From contig JNEM01016721.1 of assembly GCA_000697335.1 (NCBI GenBank), forward strand, positions 1-41,064: 41,064 bases of DNA. The letters are read 5' to 3'. Positions 24,454-33,999 of the stretch are shown here, piece by piece (the stretch's first letter is position 1; each line of letters begins with the position of its first letter). Source of the DNA: Conidiobolus incongruus B7586 (lineage: Eukaryota; Entomophthoromycota; Entomophthoromycetes; Entomophthorales; Conidiobolaceae). The notes under the pieces were generated by a model, which saw only the letters and a program-made list of their open reading frames with translations, searched no databases and was not told the DNA's origin. The translations under genes were made by a program, and so were the position numbers.

Positions 24454-25133
24454 ATGAAAAATAAAAGTAAATTTATAAAATTAAAAAATATATAAGTTTT
24501 ATATATTCACATCCATTTATTATTTTTTTAGATGATAAACAATCAAAATCTATTCAAAAAGAAGACAAATCTAAATTAAAAAAGAGTGAAACTAGCAAAA
24601 CTATCAAAAAATCCAAAGATACCAACAATAAAAATGAAGTCAAAAAGAGTATATATCATTAATTGCATAATTTAGTTTGTATTTAACATCATTATTTATA
24701 GAGGTTGTTGATGAAATAGATGATATTTTTGGTAGTAGTAAACCTAAGAAAGAAAAGACTAAGACTGAAGAACCTAAAGACACTAAAAAATCTAAAAAGC
24801 AGCCTAAATTGGACGATGATGACGATGATTTCTTTGATAGCAGAGGCTTAAAATCTTGTAATATTCTCTCATCTTGATTGTTTGAAGATTTATTAAAAAT
24901 CATTTTAGCTAGGACAACTGAAGAAGGTTGGAGTATTTTTACTGCTGAGGAATTACAAATTGGAAATGGAGGAGGTATTATTTTATACTATATGGGAGAT
25001 ATTATTATATATTCAATTTTTATCTTTAGATACTGAATTGTGTCCTTTCGATTGTAAATGCTGTTGTAAGTATATATCTTATGAAATATGTATTTCAGTT
25101 ACACTAATTTCATTTATTTATATTTTAGATTAA
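24454..25133 (+). CDS. DUF1764-family protein, 6 exons with tiny terminal exons
   Basis: A 130-residue basic protein of unknown function. Exons: 24454-24466 (13 coding nt), 24532-24648, 24702-24857, 24909-24974, 25030-25065 and 25129-25133 (5 coding nt). The first half is a lysine-rich tract. The second half has every DUF1764 landmark: VDEIDDIFG, DDDFFDSRGLKSS, RTTEEGWSIFTAEELQIG, then GGDT-ELCPFDCKCCY at the very end. The family typically ends CPFDCxCCF, so the terminal Tyr codon, split between the last two exons (T plus AT), completes the domain and supports both the last intron and the stop. The cysteine cluster at the C-terminus suggests metal binding, but no function is established to my knowledge. 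The lysine-rich, nuclear-type composition is seen throughout the family. Confidence 0.85.
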
Positions 25134-25205
25134 TACGAGCTTTGTTGCTCATCAAACAAAGTCTCAACGATATATAGAGGTTTTATTGTAAAAAAATATA
25201 GAACT

Positions 25206-26744
25206 TTAATATTCAGAGAAACTACTATGACCTGATTGCATAGCGTGAGCTTGAGCTTCTTTTTGTCCTTTTAAACCAATTTTACATACTTCACACTTTA
25301 AAGTAAAATTCGCCATATCTGTGAACGCTCTCTCCTATAAAATATTCGTTATTATTTTTCAAATATGCTTTTTTGATTATGACTAATTTTACCTTTTGAT
25401 ACAATTCAGCTAATTGAATAACGCCTTTGTGGATTTCTTCATCATTGGAGTTAAAAATAGTTAAATCGATATCTTGATTGGAAATTAATTCAAAATTTGG
25501 GCTTAGAGCAACAGCGTCATAATCTAAATAATTAATTTTCAATATAATAGAATATAATAATTAGTTATCTTAATTACGGATTCCACTAAATTATTAAATA
25601 TATTAATATTGTATAATTCAGATTATTGAATATTCTGTAATTACCTATATAATACATAAACTTTTTGATCATATGAACCTTGACCTAAAATAGATGAAAA
25701 TTAAATATTGTATTTATACTGGATTCAATAAAAATTACCAAAACGATCAGCTCTCAACGTTTGAATATCAATTGAGCAAATTTCTGTATTACCAATTAAT
25801 TAATCCTATATTAAATAGGCATATAGATTATTTTTACCAGTTTGATAAACATCTGATAAAGCCTTCAACTCTAATTAAAATGATTAAATATTTATGTGTT
25901 TAAAGTAAACAAAAATGATTTACCAATTGCACCGCCCCAAGTATTTTCTTTCAATATCAAATTACAGTATTCATTAACGGGTTTACCCAAAATTGCTTCA
26001 TTGAAATTCTCAGGATCTTGGCGGATTTTTTGGACTACATCTAATCAATTTATATCATTATTAATATTTCATATTTATTTTATGCTAAAATTATTGAAAA
26101 ACCTTTTCGTAGTTGGTTAGCTATAGAACTATCTTTTTTTAGAACATAGCTATTATGAAATATTGATTAACGATTAAGTTATATTGTTAGAGTCTAAATA
26201 ATACCCTAAAATAACTTATTAGATTATAGCTGATAATCTTATGAAGTTATTAATTTATACCTAAAGCTCTAAATAAACAACTGTTATCATCTGGAATATC
26301 CTAAGTAAATAGGTATTAATACTCTGATAAAAAAGTAACATTTTTATAATAATTACTCTTTTAATTACGCAACCAGAATCTATTCTAATGTATTTATGTT
26401 TTCCAATACTGGTACTATTGTTATTGTTAATATTTTTAATTTGAGTATTACGACCGTTATTCTGAATCAAAATATGTAAACGGTCATTATTTCTAATATC
26501 CATTTCACTTAATAAGCTATCTGAATTTGCTGAAACTAATTTTGGAGGGAAACCAGCCTTCACTAATAAAATAATCAACTTATGTAACTATAGTGAAATT
26601 AGTTGTATTACCTTGTAACATATCTGGCGAAGTTCCCAACTTGTCACTTATTACACTTAAAAGATCGTTCCAATTTGGTTGGTCTTTAGGAATTTGTATT
26701 TCATGGGATCCTCGTTCACTCGTTATTTTTAATTTTAAAGTCAT
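25206..26744 (-). CDS. OTU1: Ubiquitin thioesterase OTU1 (YOD1), 12 exons including a 1-nt exon
   Basis: Deubiquitinase that works with Cdc48/p97. Exons: 26744-26612, 26562-26357, 26300-26261, 26205 (1 nt), 26149-26103, 26040-25924, 25870-25838, 25783-25739, 25684-25645, 25585-25578 (8 nt), 25523-25393 and 25334-25206; total 930 nt, 309 residues (yeast Otu1 is about 300). Residues 1-80 form the UBX-like domain that binds Cdc48. The OTU core has DIPDDNSCLFRAL (Asp117, Cys121), EAILGKPVNEYC, NTWGGAIEL and YSGIHYDAVALSP (His224). The C-terminus is a C2H2 finger, LKCEVCKIGLKGQKEAQAH then SGH, ending FSEY. The catalytic triad is intact. The frame is only restored if the single G at 26205 is an exon: without it the reading stops within four codons of the junction. 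The start is the first ATG and gives the expected UBX-like N-terminus. Confidence 0.92.
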
Positions 26745-27185
26745 TATTTTTATTAATGTTTTTTATAATATTTTAAACTTTAACAAGATTTAGACAATTG
26801 GAAAGAAACATCACTATGATATATATGATTTCATATTTATATCATAGTGAATTAAGGGATGTTGGGAGATATCTAATCAATTATAGTGGTAATTGATTGG
26901 TTAATAGTATTTATAATCAACTCTATTTGATTAAATTTCAAATTAACAGTCATAAAATCAAAATTTTAATAATCCCATAATATTATTAAATAAAAAGAAT
27001 ACTATATTTTATATTTAATATTTGCATAAAATATCAGTACATAAGTAGCGATATTTACACAAAAAATTATTATGATATATTTTGAAACAAAGAGGAATTG
27101 GATCAAATTGTTGTTAATATGCCAATAACTCACGAGTATTTCTACAACGAAAATAATATATTGGAAGGATATTATGTAAATAATA
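26745..27185. other. OTU1 upstream region with an inverted repeat
   Basis: AT-rich DNA upstream of OTU1. The only structure seen is the hairpin listed separately at 26811-26850. Confidence 0.55.
26811..26850. promoter_or_regulatory. 13-bp perfect inverted repeat just upstream of OTU1
   Basis: The arms TCACTATGATATA (26811-26823) and TATATCATAGTGA (26838-26850) are perfect reverse complements with a 14-nt AT-rich loop. It lies about 65 bp upstream of the OTU1 ATG, in the promoter or 5' leader. It could be a dimeric factor-binding site, an RNA hairpin, or the end of a lost small element; I cannot tell which. Confidence 0.5.
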
Positions 27186-27665
27186 ATTTTGAAAGATCCT
27201 CTTGTAAAAGATATAGAAAATATTATAGAAGAATCCAAAGAAGACAAAGCAGACTATCAGCAAATTAGCATACGCACTGTAGGTGCAGGCGGTACAGGAA
27301 AATTTCCTTTTTTGTAAAAGATGAGTGTGATATAGACAAAGATATTTCTGAGTTAACTAAACAATACATTTCCGTTATATACTTCAAAGATAACTATGCT
27401 CTACTTGAAAAGTTTGGAAATTATTTTGTTATAGAAGTAAAAGGAGATTACTTGTTAGTAGATATTAATCTTTATGGTACGAAATTAAAAATTGGATACA
27501 ATATAGTAGTAAACGAGGAATTACTAACTATTATTCAAAAACCTACTTTATTAGACCATGTAATAGATTCGTATGAAGATTCAGGAGATATTTTTTTCCA
27601 TTTATGATGCATCAGGTGTTGTCATTAATGATAGACTTCATAAAATATTTAATTATAAATATTAA
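27186..27665 (+). pseudogene. Broken coding remnant, unrecognised (P-loop-like motif)
   Basis: Protein-like sequence persists over about 480 bp in changing frames, so the locus is broken, with about two breaks. Recognisable pieces include a segment with TVGAGGTGK, which resembles a nucleotide-binding P-loop, and a long acidic/hydrophobic segment (KQYISVIYFKDNYALLEKFG, EVKGDYLLVDINLYGTKL). I do not recognise the family. It sits immediately upstream of the SAF4 pseudogene in a run of dead genes. No repeats at its ends and no polymerase, integrase or capsid-like sequence were seen. Confidence 0.5.
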
Positions 27666-27670
27666 TCATA

Positions 27671-28830
27671 ATGGCAGATCGTAAAGCACTAAATAAATAT
27701 TATCCACCAGACTGGGATCCTTCAAAAGTGCAAATATTTTAAAATTTTATAATATGCACAAAATATTAAATTTGTAATTTAGGGTTCGCTAAACTCATAC
27801 AATGGTTAACGTGCATTAAGACATTGAGCAAGTGAATTAAATCAAGGAATATTAATTACCCGTTTTGAAATGCCCTTTCCGAAAGTTTATTTGGGCTGCA
27901 ATGCAAGTATTAGTATGCGAATACGTTATGATGCGGAAAAGAAAAACGCTGACAATTATTCTTTTACTCCAATTTATTAACTTACTATGAAGTGTCATCT
28001 GTATCCTAATAAGATTGTGGTGTAGACAGATCCTAAAGTGATATTAAGTTTTTTCTATTAATTTCCATGAGAATATATTCAATTGTTGTTCGTTTTTAAT
28101 ATAAAATACAGATTATAATGTAATTCAAGGTGGTGTTAAAAAAATAACTGTTTGGGATCCAGAAGACAGTGAAACAATAGCACTTAAAGATGATTCAAAA
28201 CCTCAAAATCCATTCACTATCCTAGGGCACAAGACGAAAGATTTCAACAAGAGATTGGAGGATGCTCCGAGATTGTTACAACTTCAATCTTTAAATTAAA
28301 AACATTTGGAAGGTCCCTATATTCAATCTCAAAAATTGAGATTGGTATTTAGTAAGGGACGAAAAGAAAGGGAAGCTGCTGAGGAGCGCAATAACAGCTT
28401 AAAGGTAAGTATGGTTTATTTAACTAGAATCTGAATCAAAAGATAACGAAATTGAAGCTAAGCAAAAACAATTAAGGGTAAGCTACTAAGTTCAACCTTC
28501 AAATTTTTATTAATATGATATTTATTTAGGTGAAAATAATCAATTAGAACAATAGCAAAAATCTAAAGAGTAATCCCTCACATCAAGTCTATTTAGGAAT
28601 AAGAATTCAGTTGACAAATCAGCAACCAACAACCATCTGAAAAATTTAAAAAATCAAGAGTCAACTATCGGACCCGTTTTTAAACAATACTTCTTCAAAA
28701 CCATCCAATCAACCAACCATTCAAATCAAGAAAAAACTTAATACATATACTAAACCTAGTACTTGGCCATTAGACTATTTACAATCATATGCTTCAGATT
28801 CAGAATCTGAGAATTATTTGTCATTAATGA
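27671..28830 (+). pseudogene. SAF4/CCDC130 (Yju2-family) splicing-factor pseudogene
   Basis: Decayed copy of the host splicing-factor gene. The start MADRKALNKYYPPDWDPSK is nearly intact (the family begins MxERKxxNKYYPPDF). After a degraded intron (about 27728-27782) come GSLNSY, QGILITRFEMPF, RIRYDAEKKNADNY, TMKCHL and, after another intron (about 28039-28113), DYNVIQGGVKKITVWDPED. Stops of all three kinds interrupt the frame at about five places in the conserved half, and two of the zinc-ligand cysteines are replaced by Tyr (the family's WCDGC reads VYLGC, CHLC reads CHLY). Introns are retained at family-like places, so this is a duplicated gene copy, not a retrocopy. The acidic tail SYASDSESENYL marks the 3' end near 28830. 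Nonsense and Cys-to-Tyr changes fit G-to-A decay in an AT-biased genome. Confidence 0.8.
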
Positions 28831-28886
28831 GATATTTGTTTCTATTTAATTTATTTTTATACATTTCATGTAGTATATCATTTTAT

Positions 28887-28932
<46 letters not shown>
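28887..28932. repeat. Compound (CA)n(TA)n microsatellite
   Basis: About six CA units run directly into about seventeen TA units, just past the 3' end of the SAF4 pseudogene. It is the longest dinucleotide tract in the window. Confidence 0.95.
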
Positions 28933-28937
<5 letters not shown>

Positions 28938-29289
28938 TAGTCCCAAATCTGATTTATGATTAAAGAAGCTGTTGTTTTCATATCACGACTGATTAATTTG
29001 CTATCAATTTATTAGTTTGCTTATTTTAGACTATTCAATTTTTCCATATTTAATTTCTTTAGACTAACTCAAATTCGTATTTTTTAATCAATTTTAAACT
29101 TTATCTAGTAAAAATAACCAATACAATTTCAGTACCCAGAATTTATTAAATCTATTCTATTTGATTAAAGAGTGACAGTTATTAAAAGCTAAATATCACT
29201 ATCATTTCATGTAATTCTAATAGTTTATTTTGAACATTAAATCAATGGCAACTCTATAATTATTATTAATACAAATATTTTAATTCTAT

Positions 29290-30480
29290 AATTGGAATTA
29301 GTAGAAGATGTAGTAACCAGTCCAAATAGATTAAATGTGGTCAATCTCATTCCTTGGGTTGCGTTGTAAGGTTTGGAAGGACAGAAGGTAGTCTTGTTAA
29401 ATTGATTAAAGGATATTTATTGTAACAAAATATTTTAAAAGTCAGGAAACAATCAAAATTTGAAGAGATCAGCTCACAGAGCTCACGATATGTTGATTGG
29501 TTGTCTTAAAGATTGTTTCAATTGGGTACGAGGACAATATACCAATGAGTATATTTCATGTTTTGATGTAGCCCCCAATAATTGATTTTTAATTTTTTTT
29601 AATAAATTTTGTTATAGCTATGTCAAATTATTCTTAATATTGATAAAACATTTTCAATAAACTATTTGGTATATATTTATTTCAAATGTATTTTCAGTTC
29701 TTATTATTTTATTGACGAATAATAAAAATTTAAGGGTGAAAGGGAAGATCACGAAGTTACAATCTATGTTTCTGCGAGGTTGAATGAATAATTTCATGCT
29801 AAAATTAATAATCTTACTGATCAAATGCAAGTAGACGAAGTTTATATTAATGGTTTTCGGGAAATTAGAGGCTATTATATGCATATCAGAATCAGTGTCA
29901 ATATAATTTGGAAATTATTAAAAAAATGAAAATTTCTTGAATCAAAATATTTTAACGAATCACACATGTTTGAAGATAACAATGATATTACTATGTATGA
30001 TAAACCTAAGAAATACTTTGACCATTTACGCTATCTTTACGACGACAAAAAAAATGTCGAAATGGAAAAGTACTATCCTGAAGAGATGGCATACGAAACA
30101 AATAGTGAATTCCAATACGTTTCCTACTTTGACGTATCAATTCACTATCCCGTCGAATTATACCAAGTTATCCGCAGTGCTATATAAATATTTAGAAAAA
30201 AACTTGAATCCTCAACTACAATAATATCTCGAAAAAGAACTGGGTGAAATGCGGGATTAATGTATTGAATCCTTACCGCCATGACCCCGAGATCAAATGA
30301 TAATCATCATCGAACACAAGTACGATGCATCTCAAAGGATCTACACCATATAACTGAGAAGGAGTTCCTACCAATTACAAACAATTCTAAAGTGTTGAAT
30401 GCATCTCAAACAGTGCAATTTGGAGATTATATACAAGATCGATGCCTTAAAGCTACTAGAATTTACTGAATTACTATATA
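29290..30480 (+). pseudogene. Cluster of broken coding remnants, unrecognised
   Basis: Several blocks read as protein in changing frames on the + strand: ELVEDVVTSPNRLNVV near 29300, AHRAHDMLIGCLKDCFNWVR near 29480, MQVDEVYINGFREIRGYYMH near 29840, and the longest, KKYFDHLRYLYDDKKNVEME with FQYVSYFDVSIHYPVELYQV, at 29966-30187. A last block runs to about 30470. They may belong to one dead, once-spliced gene or to more than one. I recognise no family; there is no reverse-transcriptase, integrase or transposase-like sequence that I can see. The locus is broken in several places. Confidence 0.45.
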
Positions 30481-31342
30481 TACTGAAGAAAAGTGAGAGG
30501 ACTGAAGTGACGGGTTAAACATCCATTTTATGTTTAATCGATTATTTTGAAATGTAGAGCCTTAAAACTTTGAATGAATTTTACTATATTTGTTTAGTGT
30601 AAAATTACAAATTTAAAAAATTAAATTGCTACATTAATAAACCCCAACGGCTTATGTAATTGATGTAAATTTTGAATATATTCCATAATTGCAATAATAT
30701 AAATAATAAATGTTTTTAATTTAATCTTGATATATTGAAAGTAATTATTAAATTGAATTAAACAGTTCAACAAAAAAATATCTAAATAAAAACACTCAAA
30801 AAAGTAATTTTAAAAATTATAAAACAATAATCAAATTGTTCAATATTTTTTAAAATTTTCTTTGACCATAAAATTGAAATTATCTGAATTCTCTAGAAAT
30901 TTCAATCAATATTGAAACAATAGTCACAACATCAATTAATACTGAATATTCAAAAATTAAGAATATTCTATATAATATACTTTGGTTTACTTGTTAATAT
31001 ATAATTAAACAATTGATATTTTAGTGATACACTATCTTTCTATAAATCATTGTCGACTCAAGGTCATAACTAATTAATGTGTATGAAGATATACCACATC
31101 GATTGTAAAATGATACTAATTTAATTCAAAATAAAATTGGGGAAGAGATGAGTTGATTATCTGTAACACAATGAAATGATTGAAATAGGTTTCAGTTCGC
31201 TATCTTCAGAATCATATAAATTGATAAAAGCATTCTCATTTCAGTTATGAGATTAGGAAATTGATTGTAAGACTTGAATAGTATTGATAAATCATTGGTG
31301 TGTTCTCTTAAATCAATTAGACTGTATTCAAAGATTAATTAA
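30481..31342. other. Intergenic, AT-rich
   Basis: Nothing recognisable. It contains the upstream region of the small secreted-peptide gene. Confidence 0.6.
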
Positions 31343-31528
31343 ATGATGTTGACTTATTTCAAACTAGTCGTTTATTTCATGATGGTGTTCAATGTTGCAT
31401 CGATGACTGTAACTAATACCGAAGGTATATTCATCATTGATAACAATTGATATAATTATTAACTTTAAATTTTAGAGCCTGAAGCTCTCGAAGATACCGT
31501 ATTTAATCCCGGAAGAGGATCTGACTAA
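31343..31528 (+). CDS. Small probable secreted peptide, 44 residues, 2 exons
   Basis: Exon 1 (31343-31424) encodes a hydrophobic leader, MMLTYFKLVVYFMMVFNVAS, of signal-peptide type. A canonical 51-nt GT-AG intron (31425-31475) follows, and exon 2 (31476-31528) encodes the acidic end PEALEDTVFNPGRGSD before TAA. The joined frame is 135 nt including the stop. If the signal is cleaved near residue 20, about 24 residues remain, with no cysteine. The intron at the boundary between leader and mature part, good splice sites and non-AT-biased codons in exon 2 argue for a real gene; the short length argues for caution. It could be a secreted effector-like or signalling peptide. I know no homolog. It converges on the OPT transporter gene, 119 bp away. 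Confidence 0.55.
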
Positions 31529-31568
31529 TCACCATTTTTATTTATAACACATAAACATATTGCAACTG

Positions 31569-31587
31569 TATATATATATATATATAT
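31569..31587. repeat. (TA)n microsatellite
   Basis: A short TA tract between the 3' ends of the peptide gene and the OPT gene. Confidence 0.85.
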
Positions 31588-31647
31588 TTCGCATTATTTT
31601 TAAATTAAAAATAAAAAAAACATGCTCATTTATTTAATTATATTTAA

Positions 31648-33999
31648 TTAATGAAAACCTTTATCTTCCAAAGGACAGATACTCTCTTCGTTATTCCCCC
31701 ACCAATTTATTTGTAACCCTTTATTCAATAGTAAAAATACTATCATAAAAGCGAATCCTGAACCGCAGTCGAGGGCTGCCGAAGTAATATAGGAGTATCG
31801 ACTCCACCAACCGAACCGATGCTTCAATAAATAGTAATTAAATAATGTAGCTAACAAGAACCAGCTGGGGTATTGCAATGGAAATATGGGTGGTAGCAGT
31901 GCAACGCTTGACAATATGAGAGGTACATGAAATTTTTTAAAAATTTCGAAGTACCTACTCGCCACGTAGATCGGAATAGGTAGAAAGAATCCAATTAAAA
32001 AACTGTACAGAATTGGAAAGTAGTCAGTTTTGGGTCCAAACATTTTCCAAGTGCCCACCAAGCCCCAAATAGTCGAACTGTGACTAAAAACTTTACTAAT
32101 TTCGCAGCTCCAGCCTCCGTGCATGACTTTCGTCGTACATAGGCCATCGATGCGTGCCATGAGGTCATAAGCGACAAGCGTATTGATGAGAGCGGCCCAT
32201 ACTGTTCCAACAATCATAACTGCGAAAATACCGCGTGGTGGTAATTTCATATAGTGACCCAATTTTAAATAATATAAATAAGTAATAGCTTGGTAGCAAG
32301 TTTGAAATGCATAAGTTTTGAAAATCATATTGCCCACAGCATCCCCAGGGTAAATTAAACCTCCAATCGCTTCAGCGACTACATGAATTGGAATGAATTG
32401 GGTTGTCAGTGCGTAAATGATGCCGTTTGGTACGGTCAAGATCACTCCCACTAAGCAAGCGATGGGAATACCCCAGTATCCGAGAGAATTGTTTAAATAG
32501 AATTTGTTTAGCATGGCACTCGCCAAAATGCACAGGAGGAAGAAGATCAAGTAGGTGAATTTGCCTATTTTTAAGTACTGTTTCATGAGTTTGTAGTGAA
32601 TGTCTGGTTTTAGCAATTCGCTAGTTTTTAGCATCTGGATCAAGTACTTCCCGTGATGGATAATTACGTGAACTATGTTGCTAGAGACTGCTGCAAAGTT
32701 AGCTGCATAGCTGACACTCAATAGCAGGGAGATCTTTAATGGACCTTCTCTTTCATAGCCGATGGGATTGAATTTCATAGTGGATTCGTTGAGGATGGCA
32801 TCCATATTGTAAGGCTTGCCAAGCTTGTTGAAGTGGCGATGCCCTCCTATTGGCAATTTCCGACTATGCCATAAGTTGGAATAGTAGCCGATAGGTACTA
32901 CTATCCATACAATTATCACGAATCCAATAAAGAGATTGACACTTGCATAATACGGTACAATGATAGGAGATCCTAATGTACTCGTAATGGTTATCCAATC
33001 AAAACTAAAGCTCAGGAGCCCCAAACCCTTAAGACCCGATCCCAACTGATTCATGACGAGATTCTTAGGCTGTATCAAACACAACAAACTCACATTCGAC
33101 AACAGCTGAAACAGATAAGTCGGAAATAAAGAATAAATTGTCACGGCTACACTCAATATCAAAAAATATTTTAATTTTTGATTTTGGAGTGCTTGTAAAG
33201 GATTTATGCTTCTTACATTCTCTAAATTTTGGGATGGTATCAGCGGTGTGGGAGTAATGGGCTCTTCATTGGTTTCTGATGTGTTGAAATCGTCTAACTG
33301 GATATCCACATCGTTTTCGTAGTCGCTGTCACCCTCAACTGATCCCAACCCGTGAAGCGTTCGGAGTAAATTGATACTCACTAGACTTGTTGGCCATACC
33401 ATATTGGCAGGATCTACCAAGTATCTAGAGAATAACCCGCCCAGACCAAAACCTATTAGTTGGGTCAATACGATGAATGCTAACGATACCCACCGATTGA
33501 GATCCATACTCCAATCCATTTTCCCGGCAGTCACGAACAGCATCCCGTAAGGCCAAGTGGTACTACTGTGACAGAATATGGATATGAGAGCATGTTCCTT
33601 AATATTAAAGTTACCAGGATTCAGATAAAATGTAAATTTGTAAATTCTAAACCTATGCTTCGGCAATAGTTTCGACATAAGGTACCCGCATGGATATATA
33701 ATTACGAGTAGAGCTACTATCGAAATGTTAAATGGGAATGTTCTGAAGTAGAAGTACTGATTAACGAAACTAAGTATCCCACTCAGTACAAAGCTCAGGA
33801 ACCACACGCGAAATGTCAAACAAGGTGTACTTGGGTCATCGGTGTTGGGCACTGTGTGACGTACTATAGATATCGGACTGTTTTCGTTCGGGTAAATTTC
33901 AAAAGGATTTGGTGATGTCTCGGTATTCGCCACTTCTTCACCGTTGCTATCGTCTCTGGTAATTGTGGAGTCTTTGTCATGGTTGGGATCTTTCTTCAT
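31648..33999 (-). CDS. Oligopeptide transporter (OPT family)
   Basis: Proton-coupled plasma-membrane importer of tetra- to pentapeptides or related compounds; 783 residues in one exon, a normal length for fungal OPTs. A polar cytosolic N-terminus of about 60 residues leads to the family motif VRHTVPNTDDPSTP (residues 46-59), then LTFRVWFLSFVLSGILSFVN (first helix), NPGNFNIKEH (127-136), WPTSLVSINLLRTLHG, GLGLLSFSFDWITI with GSPI, RIDGLCTTK, and CPLEDKG at the end, which matches the typical WWGN...CPL terminus. About a dozen or more hydrophobic helices are visible. An acidic, Ser/Thr-rich loop of about 50 residues sits at residues 215-265. Whether the substrate is peptide, glutathione or a metal chelate cannot be read from sequence. 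The start is the first ATG. Like the subtilisin gene it is intronless, in contrast to most neighbours. Confidence 0.95.
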   Translation of the reverse strand: MKKDPNHDKDSTITRDDSNGEEVANTETSPNPFEIYPNENSPISIVRHTVPNTDDPSTPCLTFRVWFLSFVLSGILSFVNQYFYFRTFPFNISIVALLVIIYPCGYLMSKLLPKHRFRIYKFTFYLNPGNFNIKEHALISIFCHSSTTWPYGMLFVTAGKMDWSMDLNRWVSLAFIVLTQLIGFGLGGLFSRYLVDPANMVWPTSLVSINLLRTLHGLGSVEGDSDYENDVDIQLDDFNTSETNEEPITPTPLIPSQNLENVRSINPLQALQNQKLKYFLILSVAVTIYSLFPTYLFQLLSNVSLLCLIQPKNLVMNQLGSGLKGLGLLSFSFDWITITSTLGSPIIVPYYASVNLFIGFVIIVWIVVPIGYYSNLWHSRKLPIGGHRHFNKLGKPYNMDAILNESTMKFNPIGYEREGPLKISLLLSVSYAANFAAVSSNIVHVIIHHGKYLIQMLKTSELLKPDIHYKLMKQYLKIGKFTYLIFFLLCILASAMLNKFYLNNSLGYWGIPIACLVGVILTVPNGIIYALTTQFIPIHVVAEAIGGLIYPGDAVGNMIFKTYAFQTCYQAITYLYYLKLGHYMKLPPRGIFAVMIVGTVWAALINTLVAYDLMARIDGLCTTKVMHGGWSCEISKVFSHSSTIWGLVGTWKMFGPKTDYFPILYSFLIGFFLPIPIYVASRYFEIFKKFHVPLILSSVALLPPIFPLQYPSWFLLATLFNYYLLKHRFGWWSRYSYITSAALDCGSGFAFMIVFLLLNKGLQINWWGNNEESICPLEDKGFH

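Noticed and set aside
26150-26260. A single 111-nt intron in OTU1 in place of a 1-nt exon
   Set aside because: With GT and AG at the outer sites the frame breaks and stops within four codons. Keeping the frame would need a non-canonical terminus such as GT-TA or TA-AG.
28887-28932. Long TA/CA tract as a telomere, centromere or CRISPR-like array
   Set aside because: It is a simple compound dinucleotide microsatellite like several others here; there are no spaced repeats and no telomere-type unit.
29290-30480. Dead coding blocks as remains of a retroelement or virus-like element
   Set aside because: No reverse-transcriptase, integrase, capsid or polymerase-like motif and no terminal repeats were found.
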